Shown piece after piece: positions 54,168 to 64,000 of a stretch of 64,000 bases of DNA. The translations under genes and the position numbers were made by a program. Position 1 is the stretch's first letter. Every line of letters starts with the position of its first letter. This DNA comes from Aphrocallistes beatrix (Eukaryota; Porifera; Hexactinellida; Sceptrulophora; Aphrocallistidae). Under the pieces are notes generated by a model that was given only the letters and a program-made list of their open reading frames with translations, was not told the origin of the DNA and did not search any database. The stretch lies in assembly GCA_963281255.1 (NCBI GenBank), contig OY725491.1, positions 1,860,001-1,924,000 of the forward strand, in the 5' to 3' direction.

Positions 54168-54646
54168 CAGTACCCGGACAAAAGTATTCGACCACCGCAT
54201 AAACCTCCATACAAATAGTATTAAAGTGGATCTGTACATAAAGGAATGTGTACACAAGCTGTTAGAAATACTCTATTTTTGATTTCTAATTCCTAATCTA
54301 CACATTCTAATTACTCACAATTGAGATCTTCAACTGAATTACTAACTCCCAAAATTAGAAATATCTACATTTGATACTTGATGCTACTTGTCCCGAGTCA
54401 CAGCCATTATATATGATGGCGATTATTGACACAAAGTGGCAGAGGTTGATAATTTTCTACATGAGAGAATTAGTATTTGTATTGAAAGTTTCAAAAATTA
54501 GTAATTCGGATGTGTAGTTTACGAATCTGAAATCAAAAATAGAATATCTCTTCTGTTTGATTACATATTCCATTTTGAATAGATCCACTTTAATACTATT
54601 TGTATGGAGGTTTTCGTGGTGGTCGAATACTTTTGTCCGGGTAGTG
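54168..54646. mobile_element. Tc1-like MITE (CACTACCCGGACAAAAG ends)
   Basis: Inverted ends CAGTACCCGGACAAAAGTAT and, reversed, CACTACCCGGACAAAAGTAT with TA on both sides; inner words TCGACCACC and CCTCCATACAAATAGTATTA are inverted too. It is 479 bp. The ACAAAAGTATT motif is shared with the MITE at 45608-46046. Confidence 0.88.
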
Positions 54647-54873
54647 TACATTCAAATTCTTTTCTAGAGAAGTCCATTCGGACGAAGATAGGGAGTCTAC
54701 AACTTCCTTCATTTTATCCATATATATTTTAGGTTCAAACAAACAGTAGGCACATGGTACCTCTAATCCATACCCTGCTCCCCGATTGATTTTTTCTCCC
54801 CTCACTTCAGCAAAACCTATTTTAACTTCTCTTTTGACCACTTCTAAACTTTAATGCCAAATTAAAGTCATTT

Positions 54874-55606
54874 ACTTAGGTCATTTCATAAGTACTGAGC
54901 CGTGATCTGTATTCAGAAGTTAGTGAAAATATACTATTTTCGATTTGTCCATTGTATAGCTGAGGGGATCAGCTTACGATTTGCATATAGGATTGTTGTG
55001 ATAGAACAATTATGGTGATTGGTACGTTCGATTTATATACATGGTTTAGGTGACTGTTGAAAAATTGATATCTCCCCATTGAAAATGGCTTAAAAATGAA
55101 TTTGGTGATATTTTTTGAATTCGTGGAATAAGATCATTAAAAGGTCAAATAATTAAGAACATATGTGTGATGAAGTAAACGGGAAGTGTTCAGTACAATA
55201 ACCTGTGATAAAAAGTAATTATGCAACTTTAAAAATGGGACAAAAGTGGTAGTATACCATTTCATAAACAATTTATTCCCCAGCCTAAAACCATAATGCT
55301 ACAAATAAATCAATATTTATGGGTTTTTTTATATGTAGAATTTAATGGAAGGATCAGTTTTAATCCAAATTTGCTCAGAAATGAAATACAGCCTTAGGGA
55401 ACTCAAAATTCACGTTTGAAGGCAGTATCCTAAACTGATGTACTTAAATTGGATGTAGGAACCACAATAATTGTCCTATCACAGTAATTATGTATGCAAA
55501 TCGAAAGCTGATCCCCTGAGCTATACAATGGACAAATCGAAAAAGGATAATTCCACTAACTTCTGAATACAGATCACGGCTCAGTACTTATGAAATGACC
55601 TAAGTA
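54874..55606. mobile_element. Long-TIR MITE (AGGTCATTTCATAAGTACTG ends)
   Basis: Inverted arms start ACTTAGGTCATTTCATAAGT and extend with GAGCCGTGATCTGTATTCAG and TTGTCCATTGTATAGCT, over 100 bp long. The interior is AT-rich and non-coding, with a second inverted layer (AATTATGGTGATTGG / CTATCACAGTAATTATG). Confidence 0.8.
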
Positions 55607-55852
55607 CTATATAGTTTAATGTCATGTGGGTAACCTCCGAAGATCCGGCACAAGTGCTGCCCCCAAAGGTGTAGCATTTCGGAGGTTTACCTGTAGAACC
55701 AAGTGATCCGCATTTGAAGGTCGAAACCCGTTGTCCCATATTAAGGGTAATAAAGCCCATATTCGCGCTGAAATCAGTATTTGCTCGCAATTCTATCTGA
55801 TAGTTATAAGCTGATAAACTTCAGCTCAACCCATAGTTAGGTTTTTATGGCT

Positions 55853-57357
55853 AGGCATAGCCTACTCTAATAATGCTTCACAGTAGACTGAAAATTATGG
55901 ACTAAGGATGAAGTAGTAGCCGAATGGATTAAAACACGATTAGCCTAAAATCGTTAACCATGCAGAATAGGCATTAAAAATGTATTACCAGCATATATAA
56001 ACATGGTATCAAAGTACATATATCCGTTGGAAAAATTTCGATTAGTCATCATATCATTGCGTAACAGGTCATTCTAAGGACAATTTTAGCGATTTTACAA
56101 GTTGTTTTAACCCTATTTCTAAATGGTATTAAGGTGTGATTTTTGTGTAGAACTAAGATTGGTACGAGTTGATTTGAAAAATTTAGAATTTTTCAATGGA
56201 ATGTTGTTACATTCCTGCGTTGCTATGGTAAAGCATTTTGGTCAGTTTGGGCCATTTCGTGCAAACTGTAGTAATTAGATCTTCAAATTTGATCGTGTTT
56301 GATAGGCAATGGACTACTTCCTATTAGATAATAATACAACTTAAACTTCTAAATTCAACGAGTTTTGAGTTATGGGTTGATTTTAAGAACGTGATCAAAA
56401 CACTAAATTGTCGCATAACTCTATAGTCTGTGAATTTAGAAGTTTAAATTGTATTATTACCTAATAGGAAGTAGCCAATTGCCTATCAAATACGATCAAA
56501 TTTGAATACCTAGTTCTTACGGTTTGCAGGATATGGCTCAAACTGATCAAAATGCTTTACCATAACAACCTAGGAATGTAACAATATTCCATTGAAAAAT
56601 TTTAAATTATTCAAATCAACTCGTACTAATCTTAGTTATACACAAAAATTCTACCTTAATAACATTTAGAAGTAGGCTTAAAACAGCTTAGAAAATTGCC
56701 AAAATCGTGCTTAAAATGACCTGTTCCGCAATGATATGATGACTAATCGAAATTTTGAGAACGGATATATGTACTTTGATGCCATGTTTATATATGCTGG
56801 TAATACAGGGTGTTTCATTGATTACACACAAAAGTAAATTGCTTTCATTTCATTTGTGATTTAGATAATTTAGTTATTTTGGTTGCTTTTGAAAGGAAAT
56901 CCTTTGACATTTATGAAAAACAATGAAGCAAACCGTTGGAATAAAAGTAAATTATTTCAAAACATCATTAATATGGGATAACTCATTTCCGATTTAGTCA
57001 TTTTGGGCGAGTAAACCTTAGAAGTGTGGGGTAATCTTGAATAGGACTGATTTTTATGGTAGAATTCCACCATCTTGATCTTCTTTTGTTTGTCATCTAG
57101 CTTGTCCATTTTGTTGTCACACAAATGCCAGAGGGTGTTAAACAACATCGTAAAAGGGGAAGATGATTAGTAAAATATTTACCTAGTAATTTCAAATTAT
57201 TTTCGTGATACAATCGCTGAAACACCCTGTACATTCTTAATGCCTATCCTACATGGTTAACGATTTTAGGCTAATCGTATATTAATCCATTCGGCTATTA
57301 CCGCATCCTTGGTTATTTTACTGTGAGGCATTATTAAAGTAGGCTATGGGCTAGGCT
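55853..57357. mobile_element. Foldback element G, copy 2, with nested mariner MITE
   Basis: It begins TAGGCATAGCCTACTCTAAT and ends with the inverse (ATTATTAAAGTAGGCTATGG). The arms are nearly full length, as in copy 1 at 37089-38062. The mariner-like MITE at 56806-57229 interrupts the right arm within GCTGGTAATA|CATTCTTAATGCC. Confidence 0.8.
56806..57229. mobile_element. Mariner-derived MITE with a possible transposase remnant
   Basis: Ends CAGGGTGTTTCATTGATTAC and, reversed, CAGGGTGTTTCAGCGATTGT with TA on both sides. On the minus strand 57148-56957 an open frame includes KLDDKQKKIKMVEFYHKNQS, which looks like the first helix-turn-helix of mariner-type transposases. It is probably an internal-deletion derivative of a relative of the transposon at 39728-41095. 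Confidence 0.75.
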
Positions 57358-58029
57358 ATTATTTGTAAGCAGGAACCATTCATTTGCTTCTAAATAGTAT
57401 CAGAATTCAGGAAATATCACATCACAGATAAGAATTTTGATAATTTCTTTGTGAACACAGCCAGAATTTCCGATGTGAATAGCTCCTAATATAGCTACAA
57501 GTTTTGGAAAATAATACCAAATCTGGGGCCGACTAACTCCAGAATCTTAAACCGGTAGGGTATGGTACCTGGTGTCTAGAGTGACCCGCATTGGCCAAGT
57601 CAAACTTAGAACCTGTGCAATACTGGAGTTTCATATTAAGAGGATAATTTGAACAAATAAGTCGCATTCCACAGAATTTTAAGTACAATATTTCATATCA
57701 TACCTTATCATTTTTCACAGAAAGACCATAGCAATAATCAAACAATGCATAACCATTTTTACTCAAACGATTCCATAGAATAGCAGCCTTAGTAGGATAT
57801 CTGGTTCGAAGTAGTAGTAGTATATAAGCTGGGAAATGTCAAGTTATTTGATGAAGAATCAATCTCTCTTGCCTAAAGTATGAATTCATTTATAATTTTC
57901 TGTGAAATCTTAGCTTGCAAGTTCAAAAGTAAATATGAATTAGTTCATACATTCTTCATATTTCATCATTATTATGAGTACGTAATATATAAATGATTCA
58001 CTGCAAAAATGTAATATTCCACCGAACTA
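57358..58029. other. Intergenic, nothing recognised
   Basis: AT-rich, with a short TAGTAGTAG tract near 57814. No supported gene. Confidence 0.35.
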
Positions 58030-58172
58030 CTAATTTGATTTCACAAAATTACTTCCCTCATCTACAATTAAATTAATCTTCTTCTGCACATCACTTCTGA
58101 ATGAATACTCCTTAATAACGCTAGCTATCGCCTCATATCCGTCCTTAGCAGAGGCCCCGAACTTTCCGAAAT
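58030..58172 (-). CDS. Possible terminal exon, unrecognised
   Basis: On the minus strand the acceptor-like TTGTCCTTAG at 58182-58173 is followed by 46 open codons to TAG at 58030. The codons read FGKFGASAKDGYEAIASVIK, EYSFRSDVQKKINLIVDEG and SNFVKSN. The mixed amphipathic composition is protein-like, unlike most short frames here. I found no convincing upstream exon; a GC-richer stretch at 58440-58680 holds a 60-codon frame but no strong donor. Family unknown. Confidence 0.3.
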
Positions 58173-59017
58173 CTAAGGACAATTTTGAGTGGCATTCGCG
58201 ATTTTTCTAATTGCAAATCCCTATATTAGCAAGTTTAAGTTTTTTTAAGTCCATGCATGTGCATATGATGTTTTGTTTAATTCTCTATTTGAAATTTTAA
58301 TATTAGCAAAAGCTTTGGTCAAATGCTATCTGCTATTTAATTTGATAGAAGTTTCTGCTAAACTGGCCTAATATGCAAAGATCAGAGTTAGACATTCCAA
58401 AATTGAGAATTAGGTAATATTCTAGATTTTACGCTCCTAAACACTTTCGGGCTTAAAATTCTTCGCCTGAAAGAAGCGTCTCGCGGTTCTAGACAATCCT
58501 TTGCTCTGAATTCCATTTCCCGTCCAGAAACATGCTCATGTTCCCTACAGATGAGGAGCTAGCCATACACACGAATCTGTGTACGAGTAATCCTGTCTGT
58601 GCTGTGATAGCAGTGGAGTTGGTAGCTGTTACAAGGACTGGGGCTTGATGATAAGGAGAATTCATCATACATTATATAGTAGGATCCTAATATTTCTTAA
58701 TCAGAGTATTTAATTTATTTTTTATTAAGTTATCATAAAAATTCAGCAATTTTGGACATTTACATTATCTCAATTCAAACTAGGATACATGCCAACCGTC
58801 TCGTTTTTAGCGGAATGTCCCGCTGAAATATCCCATTTTCTCCCGTTTTTAAAAATTCCATGTATGATAATATTATATTGCGTCTTACCATGCCTCGCAA
58901 AATTCAACGGTGCGTCCCGGGACACGACGTTGAATACCATAATTTTAGCTAAATTTTAGCTAGCGTTGAATACCACAATCTTAACAAAAAAAAACATGAA
59001 TATTTGTAGTTGAAATT
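58173..59017. other. Intergenic with a family E repeat
   Basis: 58788-58925 carries family E words (GCCAACCGTCTCG, AATGTCCCGC, TGCGTCCCGG). The GC-richer part 58490-58650 is unexplained. No gene could be supported. Confidence 0.35.
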
Positions 59018-59360
59018 GACTCGAACCTCTCTTATCCGGGCAGTGCCGGACCGGAGGGTGCCCGGATAACAGAGGTTGCCCGGATAACAGAATTTGCCCG
59101 GGTAATTCGAAAACATGTCTATGCACATGAGGTTTTTCTATAATATTTACGTACCAAGACAATATACGAGTACGCAAAACCCACAGTTTTACTAATTACA
59201 TATTAATGTCAAAAAATAATATTACATGATATGATTGCTGGAATTGTGGTTAATAATTGACTTGAAAATAGGACAATGCATATTGACTAAATGTCGAAAG
59301 GGCTGCCCGGTTGAGAGAGGTGCCCGGATATCGGAGGTCCGGATAAGAGAGGTTCGAGTG
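59018..59360. mobile_element. Tigger-like MITE (CACTCGAACCTCTCTTATCC ends)
   Basis: Right end CACTCGAACCTCTCTTATCC (reversed, closing at 59360, followed by TA) and left end with one changed base. GCCCGGATAACAGAGG words occur near both ends. It is inserted in the TA-rich tail of the inverted repeat A copy that follows. Confidence 0.8.
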
Positions 59361-59362
59361 TA

Positions 59363-59865
59363 TATATATCTGTAACGAATTGATTGAAGAAACTGTCAGG
59401 CCCAGAAAGCTGATTTTTGGCATGTGGGAGTCTTTTGGCTATGGCTCCAGTAAGTTCTGAGCTCAGACGAAAATGTCGACTCATCATAGAATTATGACGT
59501 CATTGTCACATTTTTAAAAGTTAAGCAACACAGTTATTCGGGCATAACTCAGCCATTATAGGAGATAGAAAGCTGAAATTTTAATAGAATCTGTATCCTA
59601 ACACGTCTCACATATGATGCAACTATCATCAAAAAATGATGACTTATCACTTTGCTATGACGTCACCATTACTCATCAAAATTTTAAAAATTGACAAATT
59701 TGGTGTTTTTTCGAGTGATATCGATTTTAAAACTAAGATGGACCTATTTAGAGATGATATATCCCGTTTAATTAACCACTGTCACCTCCAGGCGACCGAA
59801 GGGAGCCTCCGGCGGACACAAAGTGTCCGCCAGCCGCGCAGCGCAAGCAAGCGAAGCGCGCTTGT
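59363..59865 (-). repeat. Repeat family A, copy 4 (inverted)
   Basis: Reverse orientation: TA tail, CGAATTGATTGAAGAAACTG, CRE palindromes at 59495-59502 and 59658-59665, then the complete GC module (GGCGGACACAAAGTGTCCGC, CGCAAGCAAGCGAAGCGCGC) ending at 59865. This is the cleanest copy of the head. Confidence 0.82.
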
Positions 59866-60253
59866 TGCTTATAAAATTGAAATGAGATATTTTATTCAAA
59901 CCATAAGTAATCAATTGAATCTATCAGAAGCAAAATCCATTTAATGCCTATTCCTTGGTTCTAAACCATTATACCCCCGCTTTTATCATGACTCTTTGGC
60001 AGATATGAACTAGTATTATTTTATAAATATACAGCTTTGTATGTATATTATCTTCTTGCAAGTTTACTAGCTACTCTAAAGTAAATTTGTCCCTAAATAT
60101 TTTAGATGAGACTAGCTCAATTTTTTTGATTAGTTGAGTAATAGTCTAGTATTTTGATATTCTCAGTAATGACTGTTGCAATTTCTGCAGAATAACTCGA
60201 TGTATCAATTCCATTTCAAATATTATCTTATCCTGAGCTGATATGGAACATAG

Positions 60254-60260
60254 TATATAA
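60254..60260 (+). promoter_or_regulatory. TATA-like box of the membrane-protein gene
   Basis: TATATAA in the context CATAGTATATAAAGAAAGG, 57-63 bp before the ATG at 60317. The stretch between the repeat A copy and this box (59866-60253) holds nothing else I recognise. Confidence 0.45.
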
Positions 60261-60316
60261 AGAAAGGTATAATGTTAGTAAACTATTATCATCATTAAAT
60301 TATTCACTATAACTTC

Positions 60317-61464
60317 ATGGATAAAGAATATCAAAAATATCTGTTCAGACATCTTCTTCCATTACTAGTGTTTCCATCTCTTCTTTGTGTCATACCAATA
60401 TTTGCTTATTTCATCTATCAGAAAATTCAGGTTAGAAATGCGATTAGAAACGTTCCTTTCTCAACAATATTCAGCACTGATTTGAATAAGGTGAAAAAGA
60501 ATCTCGAGTTTAAATCCATGATATTCAACTGCATTCTTCTTCTCTTAATGTTGGAAACATTGACACACCTTTCTATAGGGATTAGTTTGATTATGGAATA
60601 TGATCTGAACTTGATTCCCTTCCGCTATGCATTAACTAGTAACTGTGTCAATCGATCCTCTTCATTTCAAGTAGTACGCTCCGATCCAATCTTACTACTG
60701 CTAGGGAATGTACATGTAATATTCTCCAGTCTAGTACCTTCAGTTGCTTCACTATTATTCATAGTGATAAGAAGAGCTCTTATCAATTTATCATATAAAA
60801 ATAATGTAAGGAGATATTGCATATACATCTCCTCTAGACTCATTTTCATGTTAATGATGAGTCTGTCCCTCCACACACGTTATATAATGTTCCTTCTTTT
60901 GTTTCCTTTCGTTTTAATTGACTTTTGTAAATGCATTTCTTCATCCCGCAATTTATATACACTCCTAAAAGGAAGGAGAGATGAAGCGTTCTATCACTCT
61001 ACTCGAAAGGATTATAGAGAGAAAAAGATAATTACCAAACAATTCCTGTATACGCAAATTTTCTCTTATTTTGCTTTATCTTTTTATCTTCTAACGCAAT
61101 TTATAGTATTTTTCATTACTTTAATACAATTTTTGTATAACCCCGATTCTTGCATTTTGTCTCATTTCAATACCTACCCAGATTTTATCTGCCATATTCA
61201 TGCATTGCAAGTGATGCCTTTAATATCGGTCTCAACTTGATACTGTTTTGTATTTTCTTCTTACTGTTATACATGTTCATCGCTTATCTTCTGATATGTA
61301 TCAGCATTTTGATAAAGCTACTCATCAAACGAAAGAAGTTCAATCATGTTAATGATTGGATAACTCGCCCACTAATGGCGAGGTATCGATCAAACCTTGA
61401 AAGGAGAAGAATCCAAGAGAGACCACCTTTCATTCAAGCCTTTCGTTCTTACGATATTTATTGA
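60317..61464 (+). CDS. Multi-pass membrane protein, split by a frameshift
   Basis: The first frame (60317-61240, 307 codons) contains hydrophobic segments at about 12-33, 66-92, 127-150, 168-200 and 245-275. It loses homogeneity after about codon 293. The next frame (open 61150-61464) continues with NIGLNLILFCIFFLLLYMFI and AYLLICISILIKLLI, then a basic tail ending RSYDIY. The shift lies near 61190-61215 and looks like a single-base indel. Combined, the protein would have six to seven membrane segments and short loops, like an orphan receptor, but I recognise no family motif. Either a recent pseudogene or a sequence error. A TATA box sits at the expected place. Confidence 0.55.
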
Positions 61465-61558
61465 ATTATCTACTTTTAAATTTTACCTAAAATACAAGTA
61501 TGTGCACATCAGTTAATTAATATTATATTCTGTCCATGTTTCTAAATGTTAAAGTTAG

Positions 61559-62500
61559 CAAGCGCGCTTCGCTTGCTTACTTGCGCTGTGCGACTTGCGG
61601 ACACTACGTGTCCGCATCGTCGGCCTACTGGGGCCTGGGGATACAAGGAAACAGTTGATTGAATTCAAATTCACTACTAAAAATGCCATTTATCTAATGT
61701 AAATATGGATTCAGAATCAGAGAAAATTAAGTCCATGATGGAAAGAATTCGAAATCTATATCCCTAAAACGTCATGTCAAACGTTGAGAACTAGTTTCTA
61801 ACCTATTTTGAGAATCTTTTTACATTATGTATATCAGGGCTGGGGTTGGTTAACCGATATTCGGGGTCGGTTATTTTTGGTTTCCTCCAGTGTGGTTAAC
61901 CGGTAAACCGATGTCAATATTAATTAGTATACATATGGATTTGTCGATTAATATTTAACCTGATATTTAAAATTTAAAATCTTCAGTGGTCTCAAGTATA
62001 CTATTTGGTTAGAAAAATAGAAATAACGTTGCACTATCAAAAAAGAAGTAATATTCATGAATTTCCATCGAAAAACAATGAAATTAGTTGAAATATTTAG
62101 AAAATAAAGCAGATCGGCTAACCGATCCAAAATTTTCTTAACCGTTAACGGTGATTGACTGCAGTTAGCCGGTTAACCGGTTAACCAAAATCCAGCCTTG
62201 TGTATATATTGTGAGCAAAACTAAACAAATAATTTATCTCATTTTTGGAATTTTTTATTTATGTATTTATTGTAAACAGAAGTAAACAAATAATTTATCA
62301 TATAGATTAGAAAATACGATAATCAAAATCTACGCCCCTAAAAACCCTATGTCAACTGTTAGAAGTTATTAATTTATTTTCCAAAATTCGCCAAAAGCCG
62401 TGAAAATATATTTATAAAGGTGTGAAAATATATGCATAACCTTTTTATTGCTATATATGTTATTGGTTTGAAATATTAATAACAATGACAACATGTGTAG
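61559..62500 (+). repeat. Repeat family B copy with GC head, interrupted
   Basis: The GC module (CAAGCGCGCTTCGCTTGCTT; TTGCGGACACTACGTGTCCG) starts at 61559. Family B words follow (CCCTAAAACGTCATGTCAA, AAGGTGTGAAAATATATGCA, AATAACAATGACAAC), split by the hAT-like MITE at 61835-62200. The far end fades near 62500. Confidence 0.65.
61835..62200. mobile_element. hAT-like MITE with GGTTAACC words, copy 2
   Basis: Ends CAGGGCTGGGGTTGGTTAAC and, reversed, CAAGGCTGGATTTTGGTTAA. TGTATAT precedes and follows it, a 7-base match consistent with a worn 8-bp duplication. It matches the element at 7211-7909. Confidence 0.75.
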
Positions 62501-63939
62501 CCTGCTCAAGGAACGCAAATAACTCTTTTTGAATCCTGATGATGAATACAGCTTTTGTAATGTGCTGGAGTGTGGAAGAGATAAATAAGTATACTCAAAA
62601 GATACTGGTATGGTATGATGCGGTGAATTAAATGTGTTTAATAAAATAAACATGTTTTACTTCACCTTATTTCTTTGAACAAGCTATTTAGAAGCTAACA
62701 TATTAGAATCTATAAAACTGGAGTATATAATTCGATTCAAAAGTTGTGTGTATATGGAATGGATATTTGAAATATAATTTAGAATTGATTCATTAATTAA
62801 AGTTTTATGAGAAAATAGAATATTTTTATTCGATTATTCTCGCTAAAGTTGATTGCTTTTAGCCCACATCGTAATGTATCGCTAACACCATAGAATAATA
62901 GTGATGGTGGGTGTGATAGCGTATGTTGGGAAATTTCAATCTTATGGATGGCTAATCGAGTTGAGAATGATAGAGATGAGTAATTTTTATATGGAGGTAG
63001 ATTTACTGATTAAATGCTAGTTGTTTCCTAATTTGTCTCATTTATCATTATTTATATGGAACAATAGGGGTAACGAATACATTGGTAGTGTATCTTAATT
63101 TAATTTCCAAAAGAATTATATTCAGCATAAACTACATTACAGCAAACTACATATCATATTTCCTTACCTTTTAAAACTCCTGTGAACTTAATTCTTATTA
63201 ATAGAAGTAACAATCTACTAACAGATCTGGCCATTGTACATAATTTCTATGAGTCATATTTCACTAGATTTTATGAGATAAATCAATGTACTCACGCGGT
63301 CACGCTCTATGCCTACAGATTATCTACTTACGTACGCTGTAATGATCACAGCGTAAGTTGATAACTATGAATTCAACTGTGTAGCTATAATTAATCTATA
63401 TGATGCAAATACAGTGTGGAGATTATGTCATTCTGGTATTAGCTTGGAGATTAAATAATCTCCCCGAATTGATAATGTTTATTTTGTTCATTTATTTTAG
63501 AGATTATATCATCTCCAATGAATAGTTATGATAGGCCGAATGGGTCAAATGATTTCATATATTACTTGTATATCATTAACATGGATTAGATCGATTTCAG
63601 CTTAACTATAAGTAATACATTTTCCAAACTAAAGAAAGTTACTAATATATCGATATATCTTGATTTGTGTGAGATATTCACCAAATTGGTCTGTAAGCTA
63701 ATATTTTTGGTGCAATTTTGTTTCATATTAATTACCCTATAATTTTCTATTTAATTACCTAGAAGTAGATAACTTATACTACGTATTTCATTTCATCATA
63801 TTTTACTTTCAAACTGACAAAAACAAGTTTCAAACTGGCAAACACTCCCAGACAGGTGAAATCGTTTTTTACACCAGGTTTACTTGTACTTTTGTTTCAT
63901 TCTTGCTAATTTATCCAGAACTGTGTATAAAAATGTATA
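62501..63939. other. Intergenic, nothing recognised
   Basis: Very AT-rich. A hairpin-like pair TTACGCTGTGATCATTACAG-type lies at 63334-63360 (TACGCTGTAATGATCACAGCGTA), a near-perfect short palindrome. No gene is supported. Confidence 0.4.
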
Positions 63940-64000
63940 CAAGCGCGCACATCGCTTGCTTGCGCAGCGCGGATGGCGGACACTTTGTGTCTGCCAGATG
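63940..64000 (+). repeat. GC-hairpin module cut by the window edge
   Basis: CAAGCGCGCACATCGCTTGC followed by GCGCAGCGCGG and GGCGGACACTTTGTGTCTGC. The body it belongs to lies outside the window. Confidence 0.7.

Larger units (their letters stand above)
52998..55693. mobile_element. TIR element (CAGGTAAACCTC ends) hosting three further elements
   Basis: Ends CAGGTAAACCTCTAAAAG and, reversed, CAGGTAAACCTCCGAAAT with TA duplications at 52996-52997 and 55694-55695. CCTCCGAGATACG/CTCCGAAATACGG words repeat inside the left arm and GGTAACCTCCGAAGATCC near the right. Of its 2.7 kb, most is made of nested elements at 53249-54147, 54168-54646 and 54874-55606. Confidence 0.75.

Noticed and set aside
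1-64000. Autonomous Helitron encoding Rep/helicase for the GC-hairpin repeats
   Set aside because: No Rep HUH or helicase motif was found in any long frame of the window, so only non-autonomous copies can be claimed.

Overview
The window is nuclear DNA from an animal. It is strongly AT-rich, has spliceosomal introns, and carries metazoan genes: the splicing-associated armadillo protein CTNNBL1, beta-tubulin, cytosolic Hsp70, an ankyrin-repeat TRP-like channel, a triple-DOMON surface protein and CD225/dispanin proteins. The many MITEs, LINEs of CR1/L2 type, a Tc1/mariner transposase and several single-exon genes suit a non-vertebrate, perhaps an early-branching invertebrate such as a sponge. 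I cannot fix the species from sequence alone.

Layout, left to right. 0-5.8 kb: intergenic repeats. 5.86-9.85 kb: the first three exons of CTNNBL1 (minus); the rest of the gene is not visible. 10-14.5 kb: repeats. 14.5-16.4 kb: triple-DOMON gene (minus). 17.2-18.1 kb: LINE fragment. 18.4-20.4 kb: nested DNA elements. 20.4-21.9 kb: a broken Ty3/gypsy-like retroelement fossil. 22.0-23.8 kb: a 5'-truncated LINE. 24.4-28.6 kb: three CD225/dispanin genes arranged as back-to-back palindromes (one broken). 30.55-32.37 kb: a divergent intronless Hsp70. 32.5-39.2 kb: densely nested MITEs and a Tc1 fossil. 39.7-41.1 kb: a complete-looking mariner-type transposon. 42.2-44.9 kb: the TRP-like channel with one in-frame TGA. 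46.9-49.2 kb: an inverted relic of the DOMON/LINE region. 49.3-50.8 kb: a two-exon beta-tubulin (minus). 53.0-57.4 kb: nested foldback elements. 60.3-61.5 kb: a multi-pass membrane protein gene split by a frameshift. 61.5-64 kb: repeats.

The genes form no obvious pathway. The organising feature is repeat architecture. A GC-rich hairpin module of about 75 bp occurs about 14 times, joined to at least three unrelated bodies. One of those bodies carries CRE (TGACGTCA) palindromes, nine of which occur here. Gene copies have been moved and inverted at two places (dispanin and DOMON/LINE). I found no CRISPR array, rRNA, convincing tRNA or bacterial-type operon. I did not find a clearly new enzymatic system. 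The most distinctive candidates are the modular GC-hairpin repeat superfamily, the palindromic dispanin cluster with a micro-inversion, and the decaying or specialised Hsp70 and TRP genes.
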